DNA of 64,000 bases, from contig NZ_JALLPO010000011.1 of assembly GCF_023276435.1 (NCBI RefSeq), positions 124,001 through 188,000 of the forward strand, read 5' to 3'. This document shows positions 45,154-54,517 of the stretch, piece after piece. Each line of letters starts with the position of its first letter. The first letter of the stretch is position 1. The translations under genes were made by a program, and so were the position numbers. This DNA is from Sphaerisporangium perillae (lineage in GTDB: Bacteria > Actinomycetota > Actinomycetes > Streptosporangiales > Streptosporangiaceae). Below the pieces are notes generated by a model, which was not told the origin of the DNA, ran no database searches, and was given only the letters and a program-made list of their open reading frames with translations.

Positions 45154-46185
45154 TCAGGGGATGCGCCCGGACAGCGACAGCGCCTGGTGGCCGTGGTCGG
45201 CGACCAGCTGGAGCTCCTGCTCGGTGACCGGGACCAGCCAGAGCCACCGGACCTCGTCCCCGCTGAACCCGAAGCCGGACAGGTCGGGCAGGCCCGGCAC
45301 CGCGTCGAGCAGTAGCACCCCCTGGTAGGCGGGGCCAAGCGGGAACGACGCGGCCTCGCGGTACCAGCGGGCGGTGTGGCCGTGCCCGAGCCAGGTGACC
45401 GAGTGCCATGGGTAGCGGGCCAGCCACAGGAACAACTGCGCCGCCTCCGTCGCCTCTCCACGGGTGGCGACGGCCAGCTCGATACGGGCGTAGGTGTCGG
45501 GCCGCTCGATGTACTGCTCGACGGTGGGCATGCGCTGGCAGCTCATCCCCACGGTGGACAGCATCGTGTACCCGTCCCGCGGCCGTTCGGTGATGCCCAC
45601 GGTCGGCAGCCGGTCGCCGCCGATGTCCCAGTAGCGGGCGGCCGGACCGGCCCTGGCGTCCAGATGGCTCATCACGAACTGCTGGAAGGACGGCCAGGCT
45701 CCCTCGCCGTCACGCCATTCCCAGTACGAACGCGCCTTCGCGATGCGCGGCGCGAGCCCTTCGAGGGCCTCCCCGAGCGGCCAGGCGTACGGGGACTCGC
45801 CGACGGCGTCCCTCGCGTAGCCGGGCATCCCCCGTTCGAGATCCGACCAGCCGGGAATGACGGCCAGGAGCTCGCCGTTGCGATACAGGGCGGCGCCGTC
45901 GCCTTCCTCGAACCACAGCACCTCAAGCTCGGCCGCCGTAAGAGGCGCCGTGCCCTCGGGGACGCGCGTGTTGCCGAGAGGCATGACGGGGGTCTGCCCG
46001 GATTCGATCCGGACCAGGTCGACGGAGGAAGGCGCCGGACCATGGTTGGCGAGCCACACGGCCCCGTGGATCCCGCCTTCGGCGTCGCGAAGGTAGGCTA
46101 CCGATGACAACCCGTCGTATTCGACGGTCACCACGCGACTACCGTAGGGGCTGGTGTCGGTGAGTACGACATCGGTGGTGCCCAA
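45154..46185 (-). CDS. Suppressor-of-fused (SUFU)-like domain protein
   Basis: About 343 residues, no signal peptide or membrane span. The C-terminal half (VGITERPRDGYTMLSTVGMS, then RIELAVATRG and SFPLGPAYQGVLLLDAVPG) resembles bacterial SUFU-domain proteins. The N-terminal half is not recognised. TTG 46185 follows AAAGGCGG; a TTG at 46236 is the alternative. It lies antisense between cdsA and rlmN, which are usually adjacent. Function unknown; SUFU proteins are sometimes immunity factors. Confidence 0.55.
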   Translation of the reverse strand: MGTTDVVLTDTSPYGSRVVTVEYDGLSSVAYLRDAEGGIHGAVWLANHGPAPSSVDLVRIESGQTPVMPLGNTRVPEGTAPLTAAELEVLWFEEGDGAALYRNGELLAVIPGWSDLERGMPGYARDAVGESPYAWPLGEALEGLAPRIAKARSYWEWRDGEGAWPSFQQFVMSHLDARAGPAARYWDIGGDRLPTVGITERPRDGYTMLSTVGMSCQRMPTVEQYIERPDTYARIELAVATRGEATEAAQLFLWLARYPWHSVTWLGHGHTARWYREAASFPLGPAYQGVLLLDAVPGLPDLSGFGFSGDEVRWLWLVPVTEQELQLVADHGHQALSLSGRIP

Positions 46186-46293
46186 CGCATATCCGCCTTT
46201 CCGGTGAACGTCTCCCCGTTCGGCCGAGGATCGCAATAGATCACACGGAATGGCTGTCCAGTACAGCTTCCGGCAAACCGTTAAGAGAAGGAC

Positions 46294-47397
46294 ATGTCCG
46301 CCGAGCTAACCTTTGTCGCCCCCCGACGGGCGAAACCGTCACGCCATCTGGCCGACCTGTCCATGGCGGAGCGCCGCACAGCTGTCGCGGAGCTGGGCGA
46401 GAAGCCCTTCCGCGCCGACCAGCTCTCCCGGCACTACTTCGAGCGGCTGACCACCGATCCCTCGCACATGACCGACCTGCCCGCGGCGTCGCGCGACCAG
46501 CTCGTCACGCGGTTGATGCCCAACCTGCTCACCTCGGTCCGCGAGATCACCTGCGACGGCGGCACGACCCGCAAGACGCTGTGGCGGCTCTTCGACGGCG
46601 CGCTGGTCGAGTCGGTGCTGATGCGCTACCCCGACCGCGTGACCATGTGCGTGTCCTCTCAGGCCGGATGCGGCATGAACTGCCCGTTCTGCGCGACCGG
46701 GCAGGCCGGTCTGACCCGGAACATGTCGACGGCCGAGATCGTCGAGCAGGTCGTCGCCGGCGCCCGCGCCCTGGCCCGCGACGAGGTCCCCGGCGGCCCC
46801 GGCCGGGTCAGCAACATCGTCTTCATGGGCATGGGCGAGCCGCTGGCCAACTACAAGGCCGTGATCGGCGCCGTGCGCCGCATCGTCGACCCCGCGCCCG
46901 AGGGCCTCGGCATCTCCGCCAGAGGCGTCACGGTCTCCACCGTCGGCCTGGTCCCGTCGATCAACAAACTCGCGGCGGAAGGGCTGCCGGTGACGCTGGC
47001 CGTCTCCCTGCACGCCCCCGACGACGAACTGCGCGACACCCTCGTCCCGATCAACACCCGTTGGAAGGTCGGCGAGGTCCTGGACGCCGCCTGGAACTAC
47101 GCGGCCGTCACCAAGCGCCGCGTGTCGATCGAGTACGCCCTGATCAAGGACATCAACGACCATGAGTGGCGGGCCGACCTGCTGGGCCGCCTGCTCAAGG
47201 GCAAACTGGTCCATGTCAACCTGATCCCGCTCAACCCGACCCCTGGCTCCAAATGGACGGCCTCCCGTCCCGAGGACGAACGAGCCTTCGTCCGCCGCCT
47301 GGAGTCGCACGGGGTGGCCGTCACGGTCCGCGACACCCGCGGCCGCGAAATCGACGGCGCCTGCGGCCAACTGGCCGCCGCCACCCCAGAGGCATAG
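46294..47397 (+). CDS. rlmN: Dual-specificity 23S rRNA/tRNA adenine-C2 methyltransferase RlmN
   Basis: 367 residues. Radical-SAM cluster CGMNCPFC (cysteines near residues 126, 130, 133), GMGEPLANY, and the methyl-carrying cysteine in DGACGQLAA near the C-terminus. ATG 46294 behind AGAGAAGGAC. Methylates A2503 of 23S rRNA and A37 of some tRNAs. Confidence 0.95.
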   Translation: MSAELTFVAPRRAKPSRHLADLSMAERRTAVAELGEKPFRADQLSRHYFERLTTDPSHMTDLPAASRDQLVTRLMPNLLTSVREITCDGGTTRKTLWRLFDGALVESVLMRYPDRVTMCVSSQAGCGMNCPFCATGQAGLTRNMSTAEIVEQVVAGARALARDEVPGGPGRVSNIVFMGMGEPLANYKAVIGAVRRIVDPAPEGLGISARGVTVSTVGLVPSINKLAAEGLPVTLAVSLHAPDDELRDTLVPINTRWKVGEVLDAAWNYAAVTKRRVSIEYALIKDINDHEWRADLLGRLLKGKLVHVNLIPLNPTPGSKWTASRPEDERAFVRRLESHGVAVTVRDTRGREIDGACGQLAAATPEA

Positions 47398-47401
47398 AGG
47401 G

Positions 47402-47656
47402 TTACATATAACGGATCGCGTTCGCCATCAACGCGAGCAGCAGCAGCGTTCCCGCACCGATCATGATCATGCGCCAGAACGCCGCCCACGCCGCTGATTT
47501 GGCGCCGGGAATCTTTCCGGTGGCCTCCGCGGCGGCCTTCACCGCCTTGCCCCAACCCGACCACGTGTCGACCGAACGCTGGAAATTCCGTCCAACGATG
47601 AACAGGATCGTCGCGATCAGAATGACGATCAGGATGCGACCGTCCGAACTGTCCAT
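47402..47656 (-). CDS. Small membrane protein, unknown
   Basis: 84 residues with two hydrophobic segments (RILIVILIATILFIVG and MIMIGAGTLLLLALMAN) joined by an Ala/Lys-rich amphipathic loop. GGAGGG precedes ATG 47656. Convergent with rlmN, 4 nt apart. No family recognised. Confidence 0.7.
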   Translation of the reverse strand: MDSSDGRILIVILIATILFIVGRNFQRSVDTWSGWGKAVKAAAEATGKIPGAKSAAWAAFWRMIMIGAGTLLLLALMANAIRYM

Positions 47657-47912
47657 GTAGCCCTCCTGCCGAGGGAAAGCGGGGTCAGGTTCCCCGAACT
47701 TATTCCAACCTTCGGGAACGCGCGAGGGGAAAGGCGTTCATGGGTGCCGGCTTGCCTGCGAAGGAAATGTGGATATTTGCCGATATATTCCGCAATATCA
47801 GAATAAAAAGCATCCGGCTTGCGGGCGGGGAGCCGCCGACAATCCGGCTTCCACGCCGGCGGTCGCGCGCGCATGGGCACGCGTCATGAGTGCGGCGGGC
47901 GGCGGGAGTGGT

Positions 47913-48428
47913 ATGACTGATGCCGACCGCGAGACCGATGGGCAGGAGCGCATGCCGGCTGTGCAGGACCAGGAGAAGGCGGCCGGGCAGGCCGTGGACA
48001 TCTACACCGACGGTGCGTGCAGCGGCAATCCGGGGCCCGGCGGCTGGGGCGCCGTGCTGCGGTACGGCCGGACGGAGAAGGAGATCTACGGCGGCGAGGC
48101 CGGGACGACCAACAACCGGATGGAGCTGATGGCCGCCATCATGGCGCTGGAGAGCCTCACCCGTCCGGTGACCGTACGCCTGCACACCGACAGCCAGTAC
48201 GTCCGCAACGGCATCACCCAGTGGCTGCGCGGCTGGAAGCGTAACGGCTGGAAGACCGCAGGCAAGCAGCCGGTCAAGAACATGGACCTCTGGCAACGGC
48301 TGGACGCGGCGACCGCCAGACACACCGTGGAATGGCTCTGGGTCAAGGGCCACTCCGGACATCCCGAGAACGAACGCGCCGACGCCCTGGCCAGACGCGG
48401 CGTGGACAAGGTGCGCAGCGGCGAGTAG
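47913..48428 (+). CDS. rnhA: Ribonuclease HI
   Basis: 171 residues. All four acidic catalytic residues visible: [39 protein letters not shown] 47913 follows GGGAG; ATG 47886 is possible. Degrades RNA in RNA-DNA hybrids. The 256-nt gap before it is AT-rich for this genome and holds nothing clear. Confidence 0.95.
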   Translation: MTDADRETDGQERMPAVQDQEKAAGQAVDIYTDGACSGNPGPGGWGAVLRYGRTEKEIYGGEAGTTNNRMELMAAIMALESLTRPVTVRLHTDSQYVRNGITQWLRGWKRNGWKTAGKQPVKNMDLWQRLDAATARHTVEWLWVKGHSGHPENERADALARRGVDKVRSGE

Positions 48429-48720
48429 CTAGTACTCCCACGGCCATCGCGGCATCCCTCCGAAACGTGACCGCGGGCGTCCAAGAGAACAGGTCAACAC
48501 ATGCTCTGCGAGAGTAATTGAAGCGATACCCTCTGCAGTCAACGGCACCCGATCACGCCCGGCGGAGTGAGGGCCGGTGAACGGAGGAGCGCACGTCATG
48601 AGCGATGAGGGGCACCGCGTTCTGCTCGGGGCGCGACGGCGTGGTGATGTCCCACAGGCGAAGGGGCTGGCTCTCCTACGACCAGATCGCCGAGGTGCTG
48701 GCCAGGCCTAAGCCTGCTTC
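48429..48720 (+). pseudogene. Gap with possible gene remnant
   Basis: At 48598-48711 a 37-codon frame (MSDEGHRVLLGARRRG...) starts behind a good GGAGGAG site. In the neighbouring frame the same bases spell GWLSYDQIAEVLARPK, which looks like a helix-turn-helix fragment. The two frames together suggest a frameshifted, truncated regulator; the rest of the gap shows nothing. Confidence 0.3.
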
Positions 48721-48975
48721 GTGAAGTCTGCTGTGGCGGCAGCGCGATCGGACCCGCCTCGTCAGGTCCCTTCTTTCAGATCGCAATATCACACAAGGAC
48801 AGTGGGCAATGTTGCAATGCCGGCTAATGGCTCTTCGCTGCACGCGCTTATCCGAAACAGTACCGACGACGATCTCCGGGCTGGCTTCGCTCAGGTGAAG
48901 GCTTCGCCGCGACACTGGTCACTTTTTGGTCGCATGCCTCCCCCGCAGGGCCAACTGATCAGTAGAGTCGGGAGA

Positions 48976-49446
48976 GTGCGACGTGTCGCGAGGTGCGCTC
49001 TCCTCTTCTTGCTGGCCGCTGGGTGCAGCAAAGGCCCCACTCTCGACGACGCCACCAGAATGATGGTCGAGGATGGCGCTACGCTCGCGGCGTCTCAATA
49101 TATGGAAAATAAAAGAGTCATTGATGAAGGCGGCAAGGGGGGCGATGATCCCGTCGGCTGCCCAGACCACACCTCCCGGCGCACGTATCAGGTAACTGGT
49201 GACTTCGGCAAAGTCGATGGGGTTACATCGACTGAACAGGCCGATCTCGCAGGTCCCCCATTGAGGGTCACACTCCGTGGGATGGGTTATGAGCCTGATG
49301 ACAGCGCCAGTTCGGTGAACCAATCTGGCCGTAGTATCGGTGTGCTCCGAAAGAAGGTACCTGGTATCACCTTCACGGTGATCGTGCAATCCTCCTTGCC
49401 GAACATCGAGATCATCGGTAAGACCGACTGTCTTCCCGCGAACTGA
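48976..49446 (+). CDS. Small putative lipoprotein, unknown
   Basis: About 156 residues. VRRVARCALLFLLAAGCSKG is a compact lipoprotein signal with the lipobox cysteine near residue 17; no domain recognised in the rest, which has a VTLRGMGYEPDD and a C-terminal beta-rich end. GTG 48976 is preferred because it gives a normal signal length; ATG 48934 and 48721 are in frame. Codon usage is less GC-rich than neighbours, suggesting acquisition. Confidence 0.6.
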   Translation: MRRVARCALLFLLAAGCSKGPTLDDATRMMVEDGATLAASQYMENKRVIDEGGKGGDDPVGCPDHTSRRTYQVTGDFGKVDGVTSTEQADLAGPPLRVTLRGMGYEPDDSASSVNQSGRSIGVLRKKVPGITFTVIVQSSLPNIEIIGKTDCLPAN

Positions 49447-49449
49447 TGC

Positions 49450-49743
49450 CTAGATCGTCGTGGTCGCCTGTTCAGCCTGTTGCCGCAGTTGTAGGGCCAT
49501 ACGTCGTAAGTTTCTAGACGCCAGATAGCACTGCTCGATGAGCCGGTCCACATCTGACCGATGCCGACCGGTATCCTGCTCGAAGCGCTGTGCTGCTGGA
49601 CCAGTCCAGACCGGACCACTCTCCACGGAACCAGTTTTGATGTGGTCGAAGTACGTGATCAGGTCCTTGGCGTAGTTGTCGAATCGTGCTGCGAGCAGTT
49701 CCTTCTCTTGGGCCTGACGCTGCAGTTCACCCCCATTCGCCAT
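49450..49743 (-). CDS. WXG100-like small helical protein
   Basis: 97 residues, predicted two-helix hairpin with VWTGPAAQRFE at the turn, the WXG motif of ESX/type VII-secreted proteins. ATG 49743 abuts the end of the large upstream gene (2-nt gap), so they are co-transcribed. Likely the secretion partner or chaperone of that protein. Confidence 0.72.
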   Translation of the reverse strand: MANGGELQRQAQEKELLAARFDNYAKDLITYFDHIKTGSVESGPVWTGPAAQRFEQDTGRHRSDVDRLIEQCYLASRNLRRMALQLRQQAEQATTTI

Positions 49744-49745
49744 GG

Positions 49746-51536
49746 TCAGCCTCCCCGTTTCTTGAAAGCGTCGAGCACCACCGGCAGCAGCAATCCTCTG
49801 AATGTGTTCTCTAGATAAAGCATGTCTCCGTCGCTCAATGGAGGCAGACCGTGCTGTCGCCGAGAGGCTGTAAGAGCGTCTATCTGGGAGCCAAGCAGGG
49901 TGTTCGTCAGATCGGAGGCCTCCTCCGGTGGCGCTCCGTCCCAGAGTTGGCTGAAGATGTCCTGTCCGGGGTTCTTCACTATGAAGTCGGCTGCCTTGCC
50001 GATCGCGGTCTCTGCGATGAGACCGCCGCCCACTCCACCGCTGAACGCCCCGACGGCCATGTCCACAGGGAAGAACATGAGCTGGATCTGCACGTCACGG
50101 GCCTCCTCCGCGCTGAGGTCGGCTTCGTGTAGCCCGCCGATAAGGAGCGATGCCATTCCTGCAGCCTGAGACGATTTAGCGTAGAACGCGTTGCGTTGCA
50201 ACTGTCTTGCAGCCTCGGTCGTAGCGTTGCCGAAGGGATGATCCTTGCCCAGGTCCAAGTTGTCGATGAAGGTTCGGTAATCCTCTTTGAGGACCGATAG
50301 TGCCGCTGGATCACGAAGGATGCTGCCGAAGAAGGCCACGATCTCGTTTGACTTGATAGCTCTCCATGTGTCGTTAGGAGTGGCCAGTCTTTCGTCGAGG
50401 TTCGCTGTGGTCCAGATGCCGGCGAGTTCGGGGAAGTACTGGTGGATGTGTCTGGCCAGGACTTGGCCGACGGGGGAAGGGACGGGGAGTCCGGTTGTCT
50501 CGGAGATGGAAGGGGCGAGGGAGGGCCAGGCGGAGTGGTTGCTGAAGAGTTTAATGGTGTTGATCCAGGCGGCTCGGCGGAGGTTGTCGTCGCCGGCGTT
50601 GGGGGCGAGGGCTTTGTCCAGGACGTCGGCCAGTAGCTTCTCGAAGCCGGGGGTGCCGGTGCTCTTGACGACCTCGGGACGTAGGAGAAGCTGCACGTTG
50701 TCACCGGTGGCGAGGAACTCCTGGGCGGCTCCGAGGTCCTGGGACAGCGCCTTGGCCAGCCAGTGCGTGTTCCAGTCGGGGTCGGGCGTTTTGTGGCCGC
50801 TCGACTCGGCGAGTTTGGTGCCGGCGTCCACGACGAAGCGGCGCGACTGGGGAGTGAGGGCGAGCAAGGCGGCGAGGTCGTCCATCGGGCTATGGTCGAG
50901 CAGTCGCGCGCGCAGATCGGCGGGAAGCTTGCCGGTCGAGTCGGCGGAGGCGAAGGCGTCCGCGAGGGGGCCCAGGTCGTTTCTCACCCTGGCGAGGTCG
51001 GCGGGGCTGTAGCCGGAGCGGCTGTTCTGGTACTTCTGGCGCTCTACGCGGAGGATCTCAGCGAATGTGGCGGCACCCATCTGGGTGAGCAGCCCCGCCG
51101 CGTACGCGACGTCAGATGTCTTTCCCTGCCGCTCACCCAACACCGACTGGAGCCTGCGCCAGTTCATCGAGCTGGGGTCGGACTGGTAGGCGGTCCAGGC
51201 CGCTTTGACTGCGTCGCCCGCGACGGCTCCGGCGGCGTGTGCTGACTCGGCGCTGGGGAATGCGAACTCGGCGCCTTTGACCCCGCGTCGAGCGGTGGCG
51301 TTCTCTGTTCGTTCGATGGTCTGTACGCGCCAGGTGAGATCGTGCTGGGCGGTCAGGAGGAACTGCCGGCATCGGTCCAGCACTTCGGCGCCCGGACCGG
51401 CCGGCCAGTCGGTTCCGGCTTCGGTAATGGACGCCGACAGATATGGCCTCAATGTCGCGGCCCGCTGAGCGGTTTCCCGCATAGCGGCAATCAGAATCCG
51501 CGCACCATGCGGATTTATGCCGACAAATTCCCCCAT
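49746..51536 (-). CDS. Large WXG100-partner protein, unknown (DUF6571-like)
   Basis: About 596 residues, mostly helical. N-terminus INPHGARILIAAMRE... ITEAGTDWPAGPGAEVLDRC resembles the head of actinobacterial WXG-associated proteins; a hydrophobic segment (FFPVDMAVGAFSGGVGGGLIAE) lies near residue 520. No catalytic toxin motif seen. ATG 51536 follows GAGGGGACC; the frame to 51764 is a less likely extension. Family name is a recollection and tentative. May be an effector or structural substrate of a type VII system. Confidence 0.55.
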   Translation of the reverse strand: MGEFVGINPHGARILIAAMRETAQRAATLRPYLSASITEAGTDWPAGPGAEVLDRCRQFLLTAQHDLTWRVQTIERTENATARRGVKGAEFAFPSAESAHAAGAVAGDAVKAAWTAYQSDPSSMNWRRLQSVLGERQGKTSDVAYAAGLLTQMGAATFAEILRVERQKYQNSRSGYSPADLARVRNDLGPLADAFASADSTGKLPADLRARLLDHSPMDDLAALLALTPQSRRFVVDAGTKLAESSGHKTPDPDWNTHWLAKALSQDLGAAQEFLATGDNVQLLLRPEVVKSTGTPGFEKLLADVLDKALAPNAGDDNLRRAAWINTIKLFSNHSAWPSLAPSISETTGLPVPSPVGQVLARHIHQYFPELAGIWTTANLDERLATPNDTWRAIKSNEIVAFFGSILRDPAALSVLKEDYRTFIDNLDLGKDHPFGNATTEAARQLQRNAFYAKSSQAAGMASLLIGGLHEADLSAEEARDVQIQLMFFPVDMAVGAFSGGVGGGLIAETAIGKAADFIVKNPGQDIFSQLWDGAPPEEASDLTNTLLGSQIDALTASRRQHGLPPLSDGDMLYLENTFRGLLLPVVLDAFKKRGG

Positions 51537-51838
51537 TTTGTCTGGTCCCCTCGCGGGTAGAGATTCCAGAGCAGAAGCCATTGCATCGTAACGGGCGAGG
51601 TAGGGCGAGAGACACCTTCGCAAAAGGCCGTACAGCACGGCAAAGCCGTACCAGGCAGGGGCCTCTGCTCGCGTTCCCGCGAAAGTTCGCAGAGCAGAGG
51701 CGCCGAGAGAACAATGGCGGAGAAGCGCGGACTCCTCAATCCCTCTTGCCGGCGGATGGATCACCTATGGTGCGCCGGCTCTGAGCTGGGATGTCGCATA
51801 TCATGACTGCCCTTGTTCCCCGCCGATGCGGACCTCGT

Positions 51839-52648
51839 TCAGGCGCGGCAGATGATCTCGCCGTGCAGGACGCTGAACCAGCCGTCGTCGGCCGTGCCCC
51901 ATTCGCGCCAGCCGTCGGCGATGCGCTCGAGATCGGCCCGCGTGGCGAAGCCGTAGGCGATCGCCTGGTCGGCGATGGTGGAGCCGGTGACGCGGTCGGC
52001 CCAAAGGCCGCTCCACCAGGCGCGGTCGTCGGGCGTGGCGAAGCACCACACCGAGGCGGTGGCGGTGACGTCGGTGAACCCGGCGCTGCGTGCCCAGGAC
52101 AGCAGGCGGCGCCCTGCGTCCGGCTCCCCGCCGTTGGCGCGCGCCAGCCGGTGGTACAGCTCCAGCCACTCGGCGAGCGCGGGCACTTCGGGGTACCAGG
52201 TGAACGTGGCGTAGTCGGTGTCGCGGGCGGCGACCACCCCGCCGGGCTTGCAGGCCGCACGCATCGCGGCGAGCGCGCCCACCGGGTCGGCGACGTGCTG
52301 CAGCATCTGGTGGGCGTGCACTACGTCGAAGGATCGCTCGGGATAGGCCAGGTCGTAGACGTCGCCGACCTCGCAGGTGACGTTCGCCAGGCTCTGCGCC
52401 GCCACCGTCTCCTTGGCCTGCGCCACGATGCCCTCGGCGGTGTCGATGGCGGTGACCGGTCCCGGGGCGACCAGCGCGGCCAGGTCGGCGGTGATCGTGC
52501 CCGGGCCGCAGCCCACGTCGAGCAGCGACATCCCGGAGCGGAGGTGGGGCAGGAGGTAGGCGGCTGAGTTGGCCGCCGTCCGCCAGGCGTGCGAACGGAT
52601 GACCGACTCGTGGTGACCGTGGGTGTAGACGGCGCGTGATACCGGCAT
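51839..52648 (-). CDS. SAM-dependent class I methyltransferase
   Basis: 269 residues. Motif I LLDVGCGPG near residue 43, acidic loop AIDTAEGIV, and post-I DVVHAHQMLQHVADP, as in UbiE/ubiquinone-type small-molecule methyltransferases. Substrate unknown. The two flanking gaps (51537-51838 and 52649-52832) show nothing else. Confidence 0.85.
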   Translation of the reverse strand: MPVSRAVYTHGHHESVIRSHAWRTAANSAAYLLPHLRSGMSLLDVGCGPGTITADLAALVAPGPVTAIDTAEGIVAQAKETVAAQSLANVTCEVGDVYDLAYPERSFDVVHAHQMLQHVADPVGALAAMRAACKPGGVVAARDTDYATFTWYPEVPALAEWLELYHRLARANGGEPDAGRRLLSWARSAGFTDVTATASVWCFATPDDRAWWSGLWADRVTGSTIADQAIAYGFATRADLERIADGWREWGTADDGWFSVLHGEIICRA

Positions 52649-52832
52649 GTCGTTTCAGGCTCCTCGCTCGGGTCGATGTGCCGACCTTAATGGATAGTCC
52701 ATATCCCGAGAAGATTGGTCTTACATTATGAGACGGCCTTCAGGTGTGGTGATCGCGACATCCGGTGACGACGGATCTTCCTGCGGTGAAGCCCGGGGGG
52801 AGACCGCCCGGTGAAGCCGAGCCGTCAGAGCA

Positions 52833-53516
52833 CTACGCGCGGGTGCGGCGGAGGCGGACGTAGGCGAACAGGCCCAGAGCGCACCAGAACAGGGTGATGG
52901 CGGCCAGGCTCGGTAGTGATCTGCTCAGGAAGGACGCCTGGCCCGCGGCGCGCATCCAACTGATGATGGGGACGGTCAGCAAGGTGAGCGGGACGAGGCT
53001 GACCAGCAGCATGGCCACATAGCCGCCCAGCAGGACCAGGGCCGAGGTCGCCGGATCGGGCAGGATCGGACGGCTGGTCAGGGCGCCGAGGGCGGTGCCG
53101 GTGAGCAGCGAGAGCACGTGCAGCGCGAGGCCTCCGACCACGACGCCCGGGCCGGGCGTCGCCCTGAAGCCGATGGCAAGGGGCACGGCGAGGGCGAGCA
53201 CGGCCAGTCCTGCGTTGACGGCGATCGAGGCGAGAATGCCGCCCGCGACCTCGCGGCCAGGTCGCCCGGCCGCGGTGACGGACAGAAGCCGCTGCACGTC
53301 CGGCTCGGTGTCGAGCAGGCCCCGGGCCGCCCAGCCGAAGACGGGGACCAGCAGCGCCGCGGAGTCGGCGTACGAGGACAGCTCCTGTCCCGCGGCCACC
53401 CGGACCGAGTATAGAACGATCATGATGGCCAGGAGTCCGACGAACGGATGGATCACGCGGTGAGACCGTATGTACGCGGCGATCTTGAACCTGGTGAGGA
53501 ACATCGTCGGCTTCAT
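52833..53516 (-). CDS. ABC-2-like exporter membrane protein
   Basis: 227 residues with about six hydrophobic segments and no homology I can name beyond a general ABC-2 type. ATG 53516 follows GGGAG; the frame beyond it overlaps the repeat-containing end of the ATPase gene and is a shadow. Pairs with the ATPase immediately upstream. Confidence 0.68.
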   Translation of the reverse strand: MKPTMFLTRFKIAAYIRSHRVIHPFVGLLAIMIVLYSVRVAAGQELSSYADSAALLVPVFGWAARGLLDTEPDVQRLLSVTAAGRPGREVAGGILASIAVNAGLAVLALAVPLAIGFRATPGPGVVVGGLALHVLSLLTGTALGALTSRPILPDPATSALVLLGGYVAMLLVSLVPLTLLTVPIISWMRAAGQASFLSRSLPSLAAITLFWCALGLFAYVRLRRTRA

Positions 53517-53538
53517 CGCGTCGCTCCCGCCCCGGAGG

Positions 53539-54405
53539 TCATGAGGTCTCTCCTTGAGCCACGGGTTGATAGTCCGCGGTGGCGGCCCGTCGTTCGGCGT
53601 GGACCGCGGCCTCGTAGCCCTCTGCCCGCGGTTCGATGCTGAGCGGGGCCTCGTGGGCGGCGGCCCGCTGTTCGGCGCGGATGGTGGCCTCGTAGCCCTC
53701 TGCCTGCAGCTTTCGCGCGATCGCCTCGGCATCGCTCGCGTCCACCACGATCTCGATGACCGCCGTGGAGGGGGCGTCGATGGGCGTGGACCCGCCCGCG
53801 AGCGGGTCGAAGTGGCGGACCGTGCCGTTCTCGACCTTCAGGGGGAGGACGCCCGGATGCCCGGCGAGGCCGTTCTGGTGGTCGCTCACGACCACGATGC
53901 CACCCGACGCGGAGACCTCCTCGATGACGCGGGGAAGCTCGGCGCGGGCCTGCGCGTCCAGGCCGGAGAACGGCTCGTCGAGGATCAGCAGGCCGGGCGG
54001 GATGAGCAGCGCCTGCGCGAGACCGACCTTGTGCGCGCTCCCCTTGGACAGGTCGCCGAGCGGCACGTCCAGGAGCGCGGTCATGCCGAGGCGCTCCACC
54101 CAGGGATCGATCGCGGCGGACCCGACCCCGCGAACGGCCGCCATGTGAGAGAGGTACGCGGTCACCGTGAACGGCTGCTCGACCGGGAAGATCTCGGGCG
54201 CGTACCCGACGATCGGGGGACGGCCGGAGATCCGCCCCCTGCTCGGGGGCGTGGTGCCCGCGAGCAGCCTCAGCAGCGTGGACTTGCCCGCGCCGTTGCG
54301 TCCCGTGACCTCGGCGACCGTGCCCGCCGGCAGGTCGAGGTCCACGTCATGCAGGACCCAGGGGGCGCGGCGGGTGTAACGGAAGGAGAGGTTCGCGAGC
54401 CGCAT
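53539..54405 (-). CDS. ABC transporter ATPase with repeated C-terminal segment
   Basis: 288 residues. Walker A GRNGAGKST, an altered signature LSKGSAHKVGLAQAL, Walker B GLLILDEPFSGLD, and H-loop VVVSDHQNG. The last 90 residues are an added domain with two copies of EGYEATIRAEQRAAA / EGYEAAVHAERRAAT. The signature LSKGS rather than LSGGQ fits small exporter ATPases. Probably drives the adjacent permease. Confidence 0.8.
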   Translation of the reverse strand: MRLANLSFRYTRRAPWVLHDVDLDLPAGTVAEVTGRNGAGKSTLLRLLAGTTPPSRGRISGRPPIVGYAPEIFPVEQPFTVTAYLSHMAAVRGVGSAAIDPWVERLGMTALLDVPLGDLSKGSAHKVGLAQALLIPPGLLILDEPFSGLDAQARAELPRVIEEVSASGGIVVVSDHQNGLAGHPGVLPLKVENGTVRHFDPLAGGSTPIDAPSTAVIEIVVDASDAEAIARKLQAEGYEATIRAEQRAAAHEAPLSIEPRAEGYEAAVHAERRAATADYQPVAQGETS

Positions 54406-54517
54406 AGGTTCGGAAGCTTACCGGCCGGTCGCTAACTTCCTGGATTTCCCCATGTCATCCCCTCAGAATGGTAAAGAAGGGAAGCAAATGCGGGGGTGTG
54501 AACCGGGAGGCTACGGC

